Shown here: positions 9,987-20,469 of the stretch, one piece after another
How the letters are laid out: every line of letters starts with the position of its first letter
How positions within the stretch are numbered: position 1 is the first letter of the stretch
Source: Antedon mediterranea
Taxonomy: Eukaryota > Echinodermata > Crinoidea > Comatulida > Antedonidae
Length of the DNA: 64,000 nucleotides
Reading direction: 5' to 3'
Assembly (NCBI RefSeq): GCF_964355755.1
Contig: NC_092672.1
Coordinates: 12,954,501 to 13,018,500 of the forward strand
Position numbers and translations under genes: made by a program
Notes under the pieces: generated by a model
Databases searched by the model: none
What the model was told of the DNA's origin: nothing
Seen by the model: the letters and a program-made list of their open reading frames with translations, nothing else

Positions 9987-12608
9987 TTGCCTATTGCATT
10001 GTATTGCAGGGAGAATTGTAGCTTTCATTCTAATGATGACCCCTGTCATCAAAAAATCCATGTAAGAAGCACCGCTCCAGCTATTCGGAAAGTAAAGAAA
10101 CATGATGAAGAGCTTAAGTTATTAGTGTTACGTAGTGGGATAGAGTATAGGAATATACGCACAATATGCCTACATCATGAGCAAGTGTTTCTTTTAAAGT
10201 ATTCTACTCTCAAACGAAAGTGTTGCGATCCGTGTGACCTTCATCCAAACAAAAAAAGGAATAAATCGTTGAAAGTGGTGTCCGTGGATTACTATAAATG
10301 TTTGGCAAACCCTCCACCAACTATTGTACCTGGTGAGAAACTATGCCCAACATGCTTCATCACTGTTAAAAAAACATGTGGTAAACCTTTGGATGAGTCT
10401 AGTGCATCAACTTCTATATTCTCAGAAGAACCTACACATACTTCTACTCCAACTGTGTCAGATACTGAATCATGTTCCCCTCAAAAGGACACATCCCTCA
10501 TAGATCTAAATGCATCATTGATACGTCTTGGTGAAACGCCTGTAAAACCTGGACATCTGGCACCCTCAAGCAGAAAGAAAAAAGCAAAGGACAAATTTGA
10601 GAAGAGCACAAAAAAGCTGAAATGTAAGTTGGAAGAGCAGTACAATGTACCATTGGAAATGTCCGACTCTGGTGATGAACAAGACTGCCTTGACCTTAAA
10701 TTACATCATAAAGTATATAATGAATTAAAAGAAAAATTCAAGAACTCCAACTCACATTCTGAACGTGTTCAGATACTAACGCTGTCACCTTTTACAATGG
10801 AACGTACAATGCACGAATTCGGAGCGACAAATTACATGGTAAAAAAGAGCAGAGAAGTAAAAAAGAAAAAGGGTATATTGGGAGTATGTGACAAGAGCCA
10901 GGGAAAGTCTTTATCAGAAGAATTGAAAGAAAGCGTTGTAAGATTCTACGAAAATGATGATAATAGCAGAATCTGTCCAGGAAAGAAAGACAAAGTTAGC
11001 GTTCGTGGAAAAGATGGTGAAAAGATTGAACATCAAAAACGGTTGGTGCTTTTAAATCTGAAGGAGCTACATGCTGCATGGAAAACTGTTTATCCACAGA
11101 AAAAAATAGGCTTTTCATCTTTTGCTGCCCTTCGCCCCAAGTGGTGTGTGCTCGCTGGTGCATCAGGGACGCATTCTGTATGCGTCTGCAAATATCACCA
11201 GAATCCAAAGCTAATGACATCTTGCTTGCCATACTCCGTCCATGATCTTATGTCTAAAGCTGTTTGTTCCCCTGAGGAGGAAGTGTGCATGATGGGTCAA
11301 TGCAAACAATGTCCCGGTCGTGTAGGTGTTATTAATTTTTTAACTAACTGTGAAGAAATTGCTGATGTAGAGGAATTAACATACACGCAGTGGGTCAGTG
11401 TTGACAGGACAAAACTTGTTACTCTTGTTGAACCAAAAGAAGAATTCATCGAAAACCTGGCTGACAAAATTGTTAAACTAACACGACATAGTTTCACGTC
11501 AAAATCTCAAAGTGGCTATATGAGAAACCTTAAAGGAACATTACAACCGATGGAAGAAATAATTTTACAGGGAGACTTTGCCGAAAACTATGCATATGTC
11601 GTTCAAGACGAGATACAGAGTTTCCATTGGGAGAATAGCCAGGCAACGTTGCACCCATTCGTAGCCTACTATTGTTTGCAAGATGGCACCCTGGAACACA
11701 TTAACATATGCATAATAAGTGATTGCAGAGAACATACAACAGTTACTGTATATGCCTTTTTAAAGGTTGTCATCCCCTATTTAAAAACAAAACTACCAAC
11801 CATGAAAAAAGTTCATTATTTCACAGATGGATGTGGCGGCCAATACAAAAACAAATATAACTTTATTAACCTTTGCCACCACCAGGAAGATTTTGGTTTA
11901 GACGCCGAGTGGAATTTTTTCGCTACATCACATGGCAAGAGTGCATGTGATGGCATAGGTGGAACAGTTAAGAGGCTTGTCACTAAGAGAAGCTTACAGC
12001 GTTTGACTGAATGTCATATTCTCACATCTCTCAGTATGTTCGACTACTGTGTAAAGAACATTCCAGGCATCAACTTTTTTCATGTGGGAATAGATGAGGT
12101 ATCTACTGTGGAAAAAGAAATAAAGCCGAGATTCAACCTCGCCCAGACCATCAAGGGTACATTACAATATCATCGCTTTGTTCCAGTTTCTCTGGCACAG
12201 ATGCAGGTCTACAAACTTAGTACCCAGATAAACCCTCCGGATGTGGTTGTGATTCAAGAATCTTTCAGTGATGAAAATGAAATTGTTGCTGATACACAAC
12301 CCACCATTATTAGACTTCAGAATTTTGTGTGCTGTAGTTATGATGGTGTCCCATGGATTGGTTTGGTGGTGGATGTCTCAGAAGAGTTTGGGGATTATCA
12401 AATTAAATTTATGCATCCTCATGGGCCAGCGAAAACCTTTTATTGGCCGTCCAAAGAAGACTGTTGTTGGATTCCTGAATCAAATGTACATTGTATTATA
12501 GCCTCTCCGTTTATAAAATCCTCTTCGACTAGGAATTACAGTATTTCCCAAAATGATCGCCACAACATTTCTAAATACTGTTTGAATTGGCCAGATGACA
12601 AGGAGTAA
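9987..12608 (+). CDS. DDD-type transposase, Sola-like, intact (873 codons)
   Basis: Predicted to cut and move the element that carries it. The N-terminal ~150 residues are rich in Cys/His pairs (CRENCSFH, CCDPCDLHPNKK, LCPTCFITVKKTC), probably a zinc-binding DNA-recognition region. A Ser/Thr- and Lys-rich linker follows (about 140-230). The likely catalytic core has three acidic motifs: GDFAENY (D530), FTDGCGGQYKN (D614) and SHGKSACDGIGG (D655). The 83- and 40-residue gaps suit an RNase H-fold transposase. A C-terminal segment (YDGVPWIGLVVDV, FMHPHGPAKTF) resembles a small Tudor/SH3-like module. The frame has no stops or frameshifts over 2.6 kb. The start at 9987 is the first Met, but an acceptor-like TATTGCAG at 10009 could mean an upstream exon. 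A related broken copy lies at 21478-21740. The transposase role is likely; the family name is an inference from the DDD pattern and 4-bp CATG. Confidence 0.8.
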   Translation: MPIALYCRENCSFHSNDDPCHQKIHVRSTAPAIRKVKKHDEELKLLVLRSGIEYRNIRTICLHHEQVFLLKYSTLKRKCCDPCDLHPNKKRNKSLKVVSVDYYKCLANPPPTIVPGEKLCPTCFITVKKTCGKPLDESSASTSIFSEEPTHTSTPTVSDTESCSPQKDTSLIDLNASLIRLGETPVKPGHLAPSSRKKKAKDKFEKSTKKLKCKLEEQYNVPLEMSDSGDEQDCLDLKLHHKVYNELKEKFKNSNSHSERVQILTLSPFTMERTMHEFGATNYMVKKSREVKKKKGILGVCDKSQGKSLSEELKESVVRFYENDDNSRICPGKKDKVSVRGKDGEKIEHQKRLVLLNLKELHAAWKTVYPQKKIGFSSFAALRPKWCVLAGASGTHSVCVCKYHQNPKLMTSCLPYSVHDLMSKAVCSPEEEVCMMGQCKQCPGRVGVINFLTNCEEIADVEELTYTQWVSVDRTKLVTLVEPKEEFIENLADKIVKLTRHSFTSKSQSGYMRNLKGTLQPMEEIILQGDFAENYAYVVQDEIQSFHWENSQATLHPFVAYYCLQDGTLEHINICIISDCREHTTVTVYAFLKVVIPYLKTKLPTMKKVHYFTDGCGGQYKNKYNFINLCHHQEDFGLDAEWNFFATSHGKSACDGIGGTVKRLVTKRSLQRLTECHILTSLSMFDYCVKNIPGINFFHVGIDEVSTVEKEIKPRFNLAQTIKGTLQYHRFVPVSLAQMQVYKLSTQINPPDVVVIQESFSDENEIVADTQPTIIRLQNFVCCSYDGVPWIGLVVDVSEEFGDYQIKFMHPHGPAKTFYWPSKEDCCWIPESNVHCIIASPFIKSSSTRNYSISQNDRHNISKYCLNWPDDKE

Positions 12609-12710
12609 AGGCCAGACATAGACAATTGTAACATTATAATAATATTTAGTTTGTAAATAAAATTATTTTTGGAATACATCAAATTGACATTGAAGTAATG
12701 CATGGACAGA

Positions 12711-13220
12711 CACCAAAAATACACTAAAAGGAAGAGGTATGTCAACTTCAAATTGTAATTTCATGGAAACAAACAAAAAAACCCCTCCAATTTTTTTATA
12801 TGTTGTAGTCGACACGTAGGTTTACATTTTTCGTGATAGTCACCAACAAATCGGGCGTGTTCCACGGGGTCAATTTCAAGGTCAAAATATATGTCAAAGT
12901 TTTATTCAACTTAAAATTAATATAAAACACACACAATTAGTATATTGAGATTCCTTATGGTCTCCCCTTTACAAAAATACCTTTGTTTTTAAAATCGAAC
13001 CTATAGTTCCCGAGATACAGCTCTTTAAAACGTGGCGGCCGCGCCCTTTTTTGCGTAAAAACCGAAAATTGAAATTGCGATATCTCGAAAACCGTTGGTC
13101 CGATAAAGTTAAAATTTGAAATTTTGGCTTTAATTGCTATAAATCACCCATATACCAAATTTCATCAAAATTGGAAGAGGTAGGGTTTAACTCATTGGGT
13201 GATCTGAGATGGAATGACCC
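12711..13220 (-). repeat. Right terminal inverted repeat (~510 bp)
   Basis: Inverted partner of 8989-9507. It starts about 100 bp after the transposase stop codon. Confidence 0.9.
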
Positions 13221-13224
13221 CATG
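13221..13224. repeat. Candidate target-site duplication CATG (right)
   Basis: Matches the CATG at 8985-8988. The inferred empty site would read ...TGTCCTG CATG TCCAAATG... Confidence 0.5.
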
Positions 13225-13800
13225 TCCAAATGTTCATTTTGTTTTATAGCATTATTTTTTATAACCCAATAGTATTATAAGCCAAGGTGATGACTGAATA
13301 ATATAAACTTTCCATGCCACTTTTTTTATCAATAGTGTAAATGTCAGTTTTAGAAAAAAGTTGCCTTTTTATTTCTAAACAGTTTAGATGCAGACAAAGA
13401 GATATTTTAAAATTGTGCATTAAATAGATATGGCAATCATTGTGCTAGGAGTTTTTCTATAGAGAATGTCCAAATGAGCCTACACCAACTAGGGTAGTCT
13501 AAAAATCTAGAAGAAATAATCTTGCCATTAAACGACGATATATATATATATACTGATCGCATACACTAATAAAAAATTTCTGAAGAATCAGCATCATATG
13601 CAGAATCAGCTGAACCAATTGTCCAGGAACCAACAACCCCAATTGCTGAGGAGCCAACTGCAGAAAGGATGAGCATTGTGAATTCACGCTATTTGCAGAC
13701 AATGCCAATACTACCTAAGCCAAACCACTTCCAGTAATAAAGAAACATACCACCACAAAAGACTCACAAACTGAAATATACCGAATTGATCAGATTCTCG
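13225..13800. other. No supported gene
   Basis: Right flank of the transposon, A/T-rich, with a short (TA)n run near 13540-13550. A Pro/Glu/Ala-rich open stretch at 13573-13700 has no domain. Confidence 0.4.
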
Positions 13801-13802
13801 TT

Positions 13803-14033
13803 GTGCTGCCAACTTCTGATATGTCATCTTCCTTATCTTTATCTGAAACTTCATCTGAAGAAAACTCATCTCTATCTGATGAGTCTTCTGTAGGTGAAGA
13901 TGATGAATACATACCAGAACTCGAGGAGGAAAGTGAGAGCAATGGTAGCAACTGGGAAAATGTTGTCGATGATGCTACGTTTCAGGGTGTTGATCCATAT
14001 CATCCACACGAGTGGTGCCAAACCTCTGGGTAG
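13803..14033 (+). pseudogene. Acidic Ser/Glu-rich leader, possibly transposase N-terminus
   Basis: A 76-codon frame dominated by Ser, Glu and Asp (for example SETSSEENSSLSDESS) that ends in a stop. Acidic leaders are common at the N-terminus of piggyBac transposases, and a piggyBac core fragment lies 1.4 kb downstream on the same strand. That link is an inference. The following 500 bp contain stops in all frames. Confidence 0.3.
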
Positions 14034-14534
14034 CATGGCTGTTTTCCGATCAGCATGTTTAAATAGTCATGTTAGGGAGTGGAAGACACAGCCTACACAA
14101 GGACGAATGCCATGGGGCAGTACTGCCAACCAACCCAATCTGTCGTACAAGAAACGGAAACCTGTCCAAAAGATAATGTGTCAGCTGAGCGTGTGTTTGC
14201 TGGCCTAGATTACTAAAGCTTAAAAATCCCAACATGCAGCATATTCTACTTTTGAGTTTGAATAAAATCTGTCCTATAAATTGTATTTTGTGGGTGGTAT
14301 GCCTAGTACTAGCCTGTCCGACTGATTTAATTGGTCTTCTATTGTATATAATTAGGGTATTCAGTTGCATGCACACAGGTTGAGGTCACACACACAGACA
14401 GCACATTAAAGTTCAAAATTGCCAATTATTAGATTAATATTTTTTGGGCAAATAATAAATCGTTGGAAAGGTACAGTACACATGTCTACTTTCAAACCAG
14501 TCAATAAAACAAAAACACCATTAAAAAAAAGAAT

Positions 14535-14720
14535 ATAAAGCAACTTCGCCTTGCAGCGTATCATGAAAAAAACAAAGAAAAAGGAGAAAACAGAAGATAA
14601 AGCAACTTCGCCTTGCAGCGTATCATGAAAAAAACAAAGAAAAAGGAGAAAACAGAAGATAAAGCAACTTCGTCTTGCAGCGTATCATGAAAAAAACAAA
14701 GAAAAAGGAGAAAACAGAAG
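14535..14720 (+). repeat. Tandem repeat, 3 x 62 bp
   Basis: Units start at 14535, 14597 and 14659 with ATAAAGCAACTTCG and are nearly identical (a C/T change in the third). A partial fourth begins at 14721 (ATAAAGCAAGACTTGACAAG). 62 is not a multiple of three, so the reading frame shifts in each unit. A related, unexpanded version lies at 28366-28425, so the array probably grew inside an older dispersed repeat. Confidence 0.9.
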
Positions 14721-15426
14721 ATAAAGCAAGACTTGACAAGATTGCTGCTACATATGCCAAAATTCAATGGTGTATGGACACTAGAAAACGTGCACAAAAA
14801 GCTGAAAGAAGTGGTTGAAAGTAATAAAAAAGCCCATGGTAGCTATGATATGCATTGGTCTCAGCATTGGCTTTTAGATCAGAGAGGTTTTAGGAAGATT
14901 ATGTCGAGGAACCGGTACTCTACTAGACAGGCTAGCTCGCATCGGCTAGCTGGGCCTAGAAATACGAGATCGCCATTGACGCGTTCCTGGTATAATAATA
15001 TTGTATTATAAAATCTTTAGCAAAGATAAATCGTGTTATTCGGATCGACCGTGTCGCGACACACTTTTTTGCGCACGTGACATATGTGTTGGGTATTCAA
15101 AGTCTATCGAGCTTAAGAAGACAGGCAAAACAATTGAAGTAAACTAGGCCTGCAGTACATGTTCGGAATCACGTGCATAAGAACGACTGTTTTAAAACCT
15201 ATGAACATGGTTTATTTATTAGTTGACTATGATAAAAACTTGTTTTCAGGTAGTCAAGCAAGGGCAGCACACTTCCGACATAAAGCAATGTATGGGAGAT
15301 GGGCTATCGCATGTGCACACCGTAGAGAATTCAGCGATTAAGCCCTTCCCCGACAGACTGCGGTTGCCATCGAAGAGGGCGGCTGAATATAAGAGAGCTT
15401 ATATGCAAACGTTGTAAGTAAACCAA

Positions 15427-15775
15427 AGCGACCATTTGCCAGTATGTCGAGGAACCGGTTCATGCTGCTGTAATACGATGTCTCCACATTTGTAATGATG
15501 ACGACACTCTACCACGTGATGATCCAGCATACGACAGAGGATTCAAGGTAAGTGCCTTTATGGCTCATTTAATTGCTAATCTTCAATCTGCTTTTTACCT
15601 CTCTAGAAATATTTGTGTAGATGAGAGTGCGATTGCGTTCCTAGGCAGGGTAGGGTTCAAGACGTACCATCCATTGAAGCCACACAAGGGTGGGATGACA
15701 GCATGGACACTAGTGGATTTTCGTTATGGCGATTTTAACACGTTCGTGAAATTTCAAAAAGTGACATGTCTTTGA
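15427..15775 (+). pseudogene. piggyBac-type transposase core, broken
   Basis: The segment PFASMSRNRFMLL ends at a TAA. In another frame the reading continues through RCLHICNDDDTLPRDD. The best block (15560-15775) contains NICVDESAIAFLGRVGF and YHPLKPHKGGMTAW, which matches the piggyBac DDE block 'VDE.M..F.GR..F..Y.P.KP...G.K.W'. The acidic residue in VDES corresponds to one of the conserved Asp/Glu positions. Frame change, missing N- and C-termini and no visible TTAA-bordered ends show a dead copy. MSRNR also occurs at 14899-14913 in another fragment. Confidence 0.7.
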
Positions 15776-16529
15776 AGTTAAAAATATACTATTTCTTATG
15801 TAGCCATGTGAATAAAATTTATATGTCTAGAAAGATCTTGTTTAAGAGTTTATTTATATATATTTTTAATCTATGTTTATTAAATATTTTAATAGAAAAC
15901 GCGAGTTAAAAAGGAGGTACAAAAGCCGGCGAGCCGAAATCTGCGCGCTAAAAATAAATTCGAAAAAACACCTACCCATTTTCAAAACACGATCGCTCGG
16001 TGACCATAATAGGTGGTGGAGTAATTTTTGTTGCATGTTATCAGGCTTTAAATACCAAAACAAAATATAATTTTGATATGTAAATCGGTTAATATTATTT
16101 TGTACATCCGCCTCAAATGTCAATTTTTCCAATAAAAATTAAATTTAAGAGTCTTTCTCATTATCAAAATCTGGGGAATTTAGTATTGAATTGAAGCTAA
16201 TTTATATTTCTGTTTGATAAACTACATTGTTTTATTTGTCTTTGCGTGGTCGTCGTGCGAAGAGGCCAACAAGACCAACCACTTAAAAAAATAATCCCTA
16301 TCGAAAATAAAAGTATTTACCATTTTCCTTGCAGGGGGATTCAGTTCTCAGCTTATTACTAAATTACCGTCGCCCAGGCAATTTGCATGGTATGCATGTA
16401 TTAGCGCGTTAAATTATGATTGGATACCCCCGCAGTGGACTGTTCCATTTTCGGAACTAGTCGTTCCTGCACACGAGGCATGGCGAAGAATGTCGCTTCT
16501 CATGGAATATTTGCTTCGAAACGTCAATT
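15776..16529. other. No supported gene
   Basis: A/T-rich; short frames on both strands lack recognisable motifs. Confidence 0.4.
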
Positions 16530-16860
16530 TTACCGATTTATTATTAAAGTATTTAAGCAATTTATATGATAATCAAAGTTCAATTTATGATCAAAGTATA
16601 CTCCGAGATCCTTTTCTATAGCAGTCTCTTCAATTTTAACTTTATCTTGTACATTTACAAAATACTCATTCTTCTCATTTGTTTTCCCCATATACAACAT
16701 CTTGCACTTGTTGGCATTGAAAGGTAGTTGGTCGACCAGATGGCAACTACCTTTCAATGCCAATTAAACATATTGGTATCAAGTGAGATCTGCAATTTTT
16801 CTTTGGATTCCGCATAATCATAAACTTTAGTATCATCAGCGAATATCCGGTATGCACACA
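16530..16860 (-). pseudogene. Non-LTR retrotransposon reverse transcriptase fragment
   Basis: Read on the minus strand, one frame gives RIFADDTKVYDYAESKEKLQ. FADD is the LINE reverse transcriptase active-site box, followed by the usual helix. A second frame gives LPFNANKCKMLYMGKTNEKN and EKDLGVYFDHKLNFDYHI, the following thumb-region motif. The junction between the two blocks is replaced by a perfect 20-bp hairpin, and the rest of the pol gene is absent. A clade such as CR1, Jockey or Rex cannot be decided from this piece. Confidence 0.8.
16711..16763. repeat. Perfect 20-bp inverted repeat, 13-nt loop
   Basis: TTGGCATTGAAAGGTAGTTG at 16711-16730 is the exact reverse complement of 16744-16763. 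The loop contains GTCGAC. It sits exactly where the LINE reading frame is interrupted, so it probably arose by a templated flip during rearrangement. Confidence 0.9.
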
Positions 16861-16974
16861 ACAAACACCACAACGCGCGACAACCTGTGACCTCAGGACC
16901 TGTTTCATTCTCATCGTTGTCACTGTCGAAACATCTTGAGATCGCATGTTTACACAATTTAGCCTAGATAAAAA

Positions 16975-18600
16975 ATGAAGCACTGCATGGTGTTTAAATG
17001 CCATAATAAGTCGGGAAGGAACATCAATGCGCCATGTTAAAGTAATGGTTGGATATTTTGAAACTGAAAAATCCACCTCAAAATATCAACACAAGGATAT
17101 GCAGTGATCACTTTCCCAAGGATTCATTTCAGCCATACGGGACAAAGGGAAGACGTGTTCTACGGAAAAATGCGGTTCCATCACTTCTCTTAGGCTATGA
17201 TGATGCTGCTGAGGATAAACCTCAATCTTCAAGAACATCATCATCACGGGCATCATTATCATCGTGTTCTGTTCAAACCTTAGTGGCTACTCCGGAGGAA
17301 GAAGAGGAGGTAATTGTTTTGCAATATTTGTTAGGCCTATTTTACTTGGCTGCATAAATAGGCTTAGCTAGTTAGGATAGGTAGGATAATATTACTTTTA
17401 AAAACTGAAACTCCTAGAGAGATGACTCCACAGGTATATCCTTGGCTTGAATAGATTAGCTTTTATTAGGGCTTACATTCCATGATGAGATTAATGTATT
17501 TACCTCCATCATGGCCTAGGGACATGAAGCTATGATGAGTTAAACATACTGTACCAAAATTAAGGATTAACCAAGGAGGGCCTGTCTATATGCTTATTTA
17601 TAGGCTATTTAACTGCTGTACAAATGTATTTCTGCATATATAAAGTATTGTGGGTTTTCATTCAGACACAGTTATGTTTCATCAAATTTGTAATAGATGT
17701 CTATCAAGGCAGAGATGTACTTTAAATCTTCTTGGTCTAGGCTAGGTCAATTAATAGTTAATGACTATATCATGTACTGATGTATATTTTTTTTCACCAA
17801 CAGATGGATTTTGCACCACCTTCAACATCAACACCAAAAAAACTAAACAAGAGTGCTGATGATAGCGAAATTGGTGAATGCAGCTCGTTTGATATAACAC
17901 CTCAACAAGAGAATGACCCTTCATTTAAAATGGTTAGTGATTCTGATTCGAGTGACTCCTCGGAGGATGAGATGAAAGATGTTGATGAGATTGTGGACTG
18001 TACAAAGTACATAGTATACGACGAGTGCTTACTGCAGTTGGTACGGTGTCAAGAAGCTGGATGTGGTGCGGCAGTACCAGAACCATCAAAATCTACATCT
18101 GGCAGTATGTTGATAATCAACCTTGAAGGGCATAAGTTTCATTGGTTGTCGCGGCCACTGTGTGGAGAGACAAGACGTCCTGCTAGCAATGTTGCAATAG
18201 CAGCCGCAACCCTGCATACAGGCAACACCTTCACTACCATGAGTGAAATTTTTGAAGAAATGAAGTTGGCAACAATTCATAAATCCACTTTCTACGAGTT
18301 TCAGCAAGATTTCTTGTTGCCAAACATTGAGAAGATATTCAATACTCACATGGAAGACGTTCGTAGAACTAAGTTTTATTCTTTACTTCTATAAAGTGGA
18401 CAATCGTTATTGTTCATTAATCAATTATTTAATGTTGTTTCTTCTATTTAATTATTATCATCATTTCTCCAGCATATGAAAATCTTGAAGATACAGTTGT
18501 AGTTGCCGGGGATTCGGTGGCTGAGTCAATGTCGGCTCCATTCCTGCTGGAAATTTTAAGCGCAGCAATTTTATTTAGTGGAGCTCTACCAAGCATAAAT
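16975..18600 (+). pseudogene. THAP-domain DDE transposase, 3 exon-like blocks, broken
   Basis: Block 1 begins MKHCMVFKCHNKSG (first two Cys of a THAP zinc finger), is broken near 17036, then continues in another frame with ICSDHFPKDSFQPYG (third Cys and the His) and LRKNAVPSLL (the AVP.. box). A donor lies at 17309/17310. Block 2 (17804-18394) follows TTCACCAACAG in the same phase. It is acidic, then has VRCQEAGCGAAVP, GHKFHWLSRPLCG and STFYEFQQDFLLPNIEKIF, the 'hit C..C - GH..W - tFy..Q...l.P' order of a common invertebrate transposase family. Block 3 (from about 18475) reads YENLEDTVVVAGDSVAESM, placed where the family has its first catalytic 'GD.R.DSPG' motif, here degraded. Kolobok-type is my best guess because those elements carry THAP domains and use TTAA sites. 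Confidence 0.6.
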
Positions 18601-19009
18601 ACATATGATCAGGTCATGTGGACAAGTGTTCCATGTCATATAAAAGAATCATGCTATTTATAATAATATAACTTTTCCCTGGAAAACTGGACTACAACCT
18701 TCCAAGAAATCTTTTTAATATCTGGCGAGGTAATGTATGGAAAGGGGCAAAGTTTTGATTCAACAGAAAAGGTTTAATCCTTGTGCCAAACTTGACGTAG
18801 TATTCGCACACAGATGTTGAGTTTAGTGCAGAAGGGGCTGTGGACCTTCTAGGGCCCACAAGAAATGGACCATGGACCAAACCAAAGGGAGATCAGAAAG
18901 CCATGTGCCATCGAACTTTATACGCATTACATGGGTGTTGTTAATAGGGCAGACAGACTGATATGGACCTACCTGCACACACACAAAAGCCTGAAGTGGT
19001 CGCTACCTG

Positions 19010-19219
19010 TTGGAGGTAAGTTTCACTAACGCTCTTATCATTTACAAATGGTTTAGACCTGATCAGTGTATTAGGTCCGACAAGCTGCGACTTGAGCTTA
19101 TTGATGGTTTGCTTGAAGACTACGCTCGACATCCTACCAGGCTAGGAAAGTGTCCAACAGATCGACCCCAGTGGCTGACTGAACGGCATTTTCCAGGGAT
19201 CAATCAACACAAGAAATGA
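19010..19219 (+). pseudogene. piggyBac-type transposase C-terminal fragment, copy 1
   Basis: An open frame reads FTNALIIYKWFRPDQCIRSD, then LRLELIDGLLEDYA and LTERHFPGI. 'N..I.Y......R..LI..L' followed by 'RL...HFP' is the end of the piggyBac DDE domain. A shorter ~130-bp copy lies at 21146-21290. Both lack the catalytic part. Confidence 0.55.
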
Positions 19220-20469
19220 ATTGATAGATTTGTCATTATAGTAAGCATCTGTAATACCATTTGCCTCTTCGTTACAATCAAAAACACAAAAAAAAACCAC
19301 ACAACACTGTAAAAAGGTCTTCTTCACCAACCGAAGCTACTGCTTACCGGTAAACTGAGATTGCATCGCATTGCTGGACACTCCTACTTGTTTTCTGGGA
19401 TTATTTTGACATAGCCACTGAACTACTATCTTTTCAGGCAGACAAATCATTAGGACATTTTTGAATGAGCTAACAACTTTTAAACATTCAGAGAGGATCA
19501 TTAATACTAAATTAATGAATGAAGTAAAGAAGAAACAGGAAAAGGCTAGACAGAGAGAATGGGAAATTGCATAGGGTGTATTAGAAATTAACAAGAAAGT
19601 CATATTTAATACAGTTATTTGGGGCTAACCCATCAATTTCAAAGTCAAAGATGGCCATACTGTAACAGAGATGTGAATATTCTGTCGTTTCCGCGGGTTT
19701 CCCCTTTTTTTATATAAACTTTATTTAGACACGAGACTGATGTGCAGTACAACTCGTTCAATCAATATTGATTGTTTTTACAAGTTCGTGATACTGTATT
19801 ACAAAAAAAAAAAATTAACACATATAAATACGACAGAAATGAAAAAATTGAAATTGAAAAGAAACAAAATTACAGCAGAATCCCCTTCATCTGACACCTC
19901 TATTTAGGGTACACCATACCGGTACTTTCCGTGTAAACGGGAACCCTTATCGAAGTGTATAATTTATGGGGATTCTACTGTAATACATAATAAATCTTTT
20001 TGATTTCATTTACCTTAAAATAATAGTGATAAAACACACATTTTACATAGTATTTGGCCATTTTAAAAGTTGGATGTACCAGGTATTTTGAGACCTTTCC
20101 AGATTCACCTAACAATGCCAGTGGGTGCTCTTAGTTCCTAATGCAAATTTTTATTGTCATTACAGAAAATGATAGAGGAAGAGCTGAGAAAAGTTTCTTT
20201 AGAGAAAGAGAAAGGTAAGGAAATATCATAAATTTATGCAAGCTGTGCAATAAAAAAAAATTCACTTTTCCACGAAAATTCAACTAAATGTTTACTAGTA
20301 TTTGCTACTTTTGCCACACAAAAAATATACAATTATGAATTTAAAAAATATTCTTTTGATTACACAAAGTATCGATTAGTGGCATAATGTGTACATACAG
20401 TACAATATTAAATGAAATTGTTTATATATATATATATTTCAGCCACTTGTATAACAATTGTATGGAAAA
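19220..20469. other. No supported gene
   Basis: A/T-rich with poly-A/T runs. No domain or terminal repeats seen. Confidence 0.4.

Larger units (their letters stand above)
8989..13220 (+). mobile_element. DNA transposon with ~0.5-kb terminal inverted repeats, Sola-like
   Basis: Both ends begin GGGTCATTCCATCTCAG when read inward, and the inverted match continues for about 510-519 bp with few differences. CATG borders each end (8985-8988 and 13221-13224). It could be a 4-bp target duplication or the last bases of the repeat, because it is its own reverse complement. Between the repeats is one long open transposase-like frame. A 4-bp duplication together with a DDD-type transposase is the published description of the Sola superfamily, hence the tentative label. 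Near-identical repeats and an unbroken frame indicate a young, possibly active copy. The superfamily is less certain than the fact that this is a transposon. Confidence 0.85.

Noticed and set aside
14561-14797. 78-codon minus-strand frame rich in Phe
   Set aside because: It is the antisense reading of the 62-bp tandem array.
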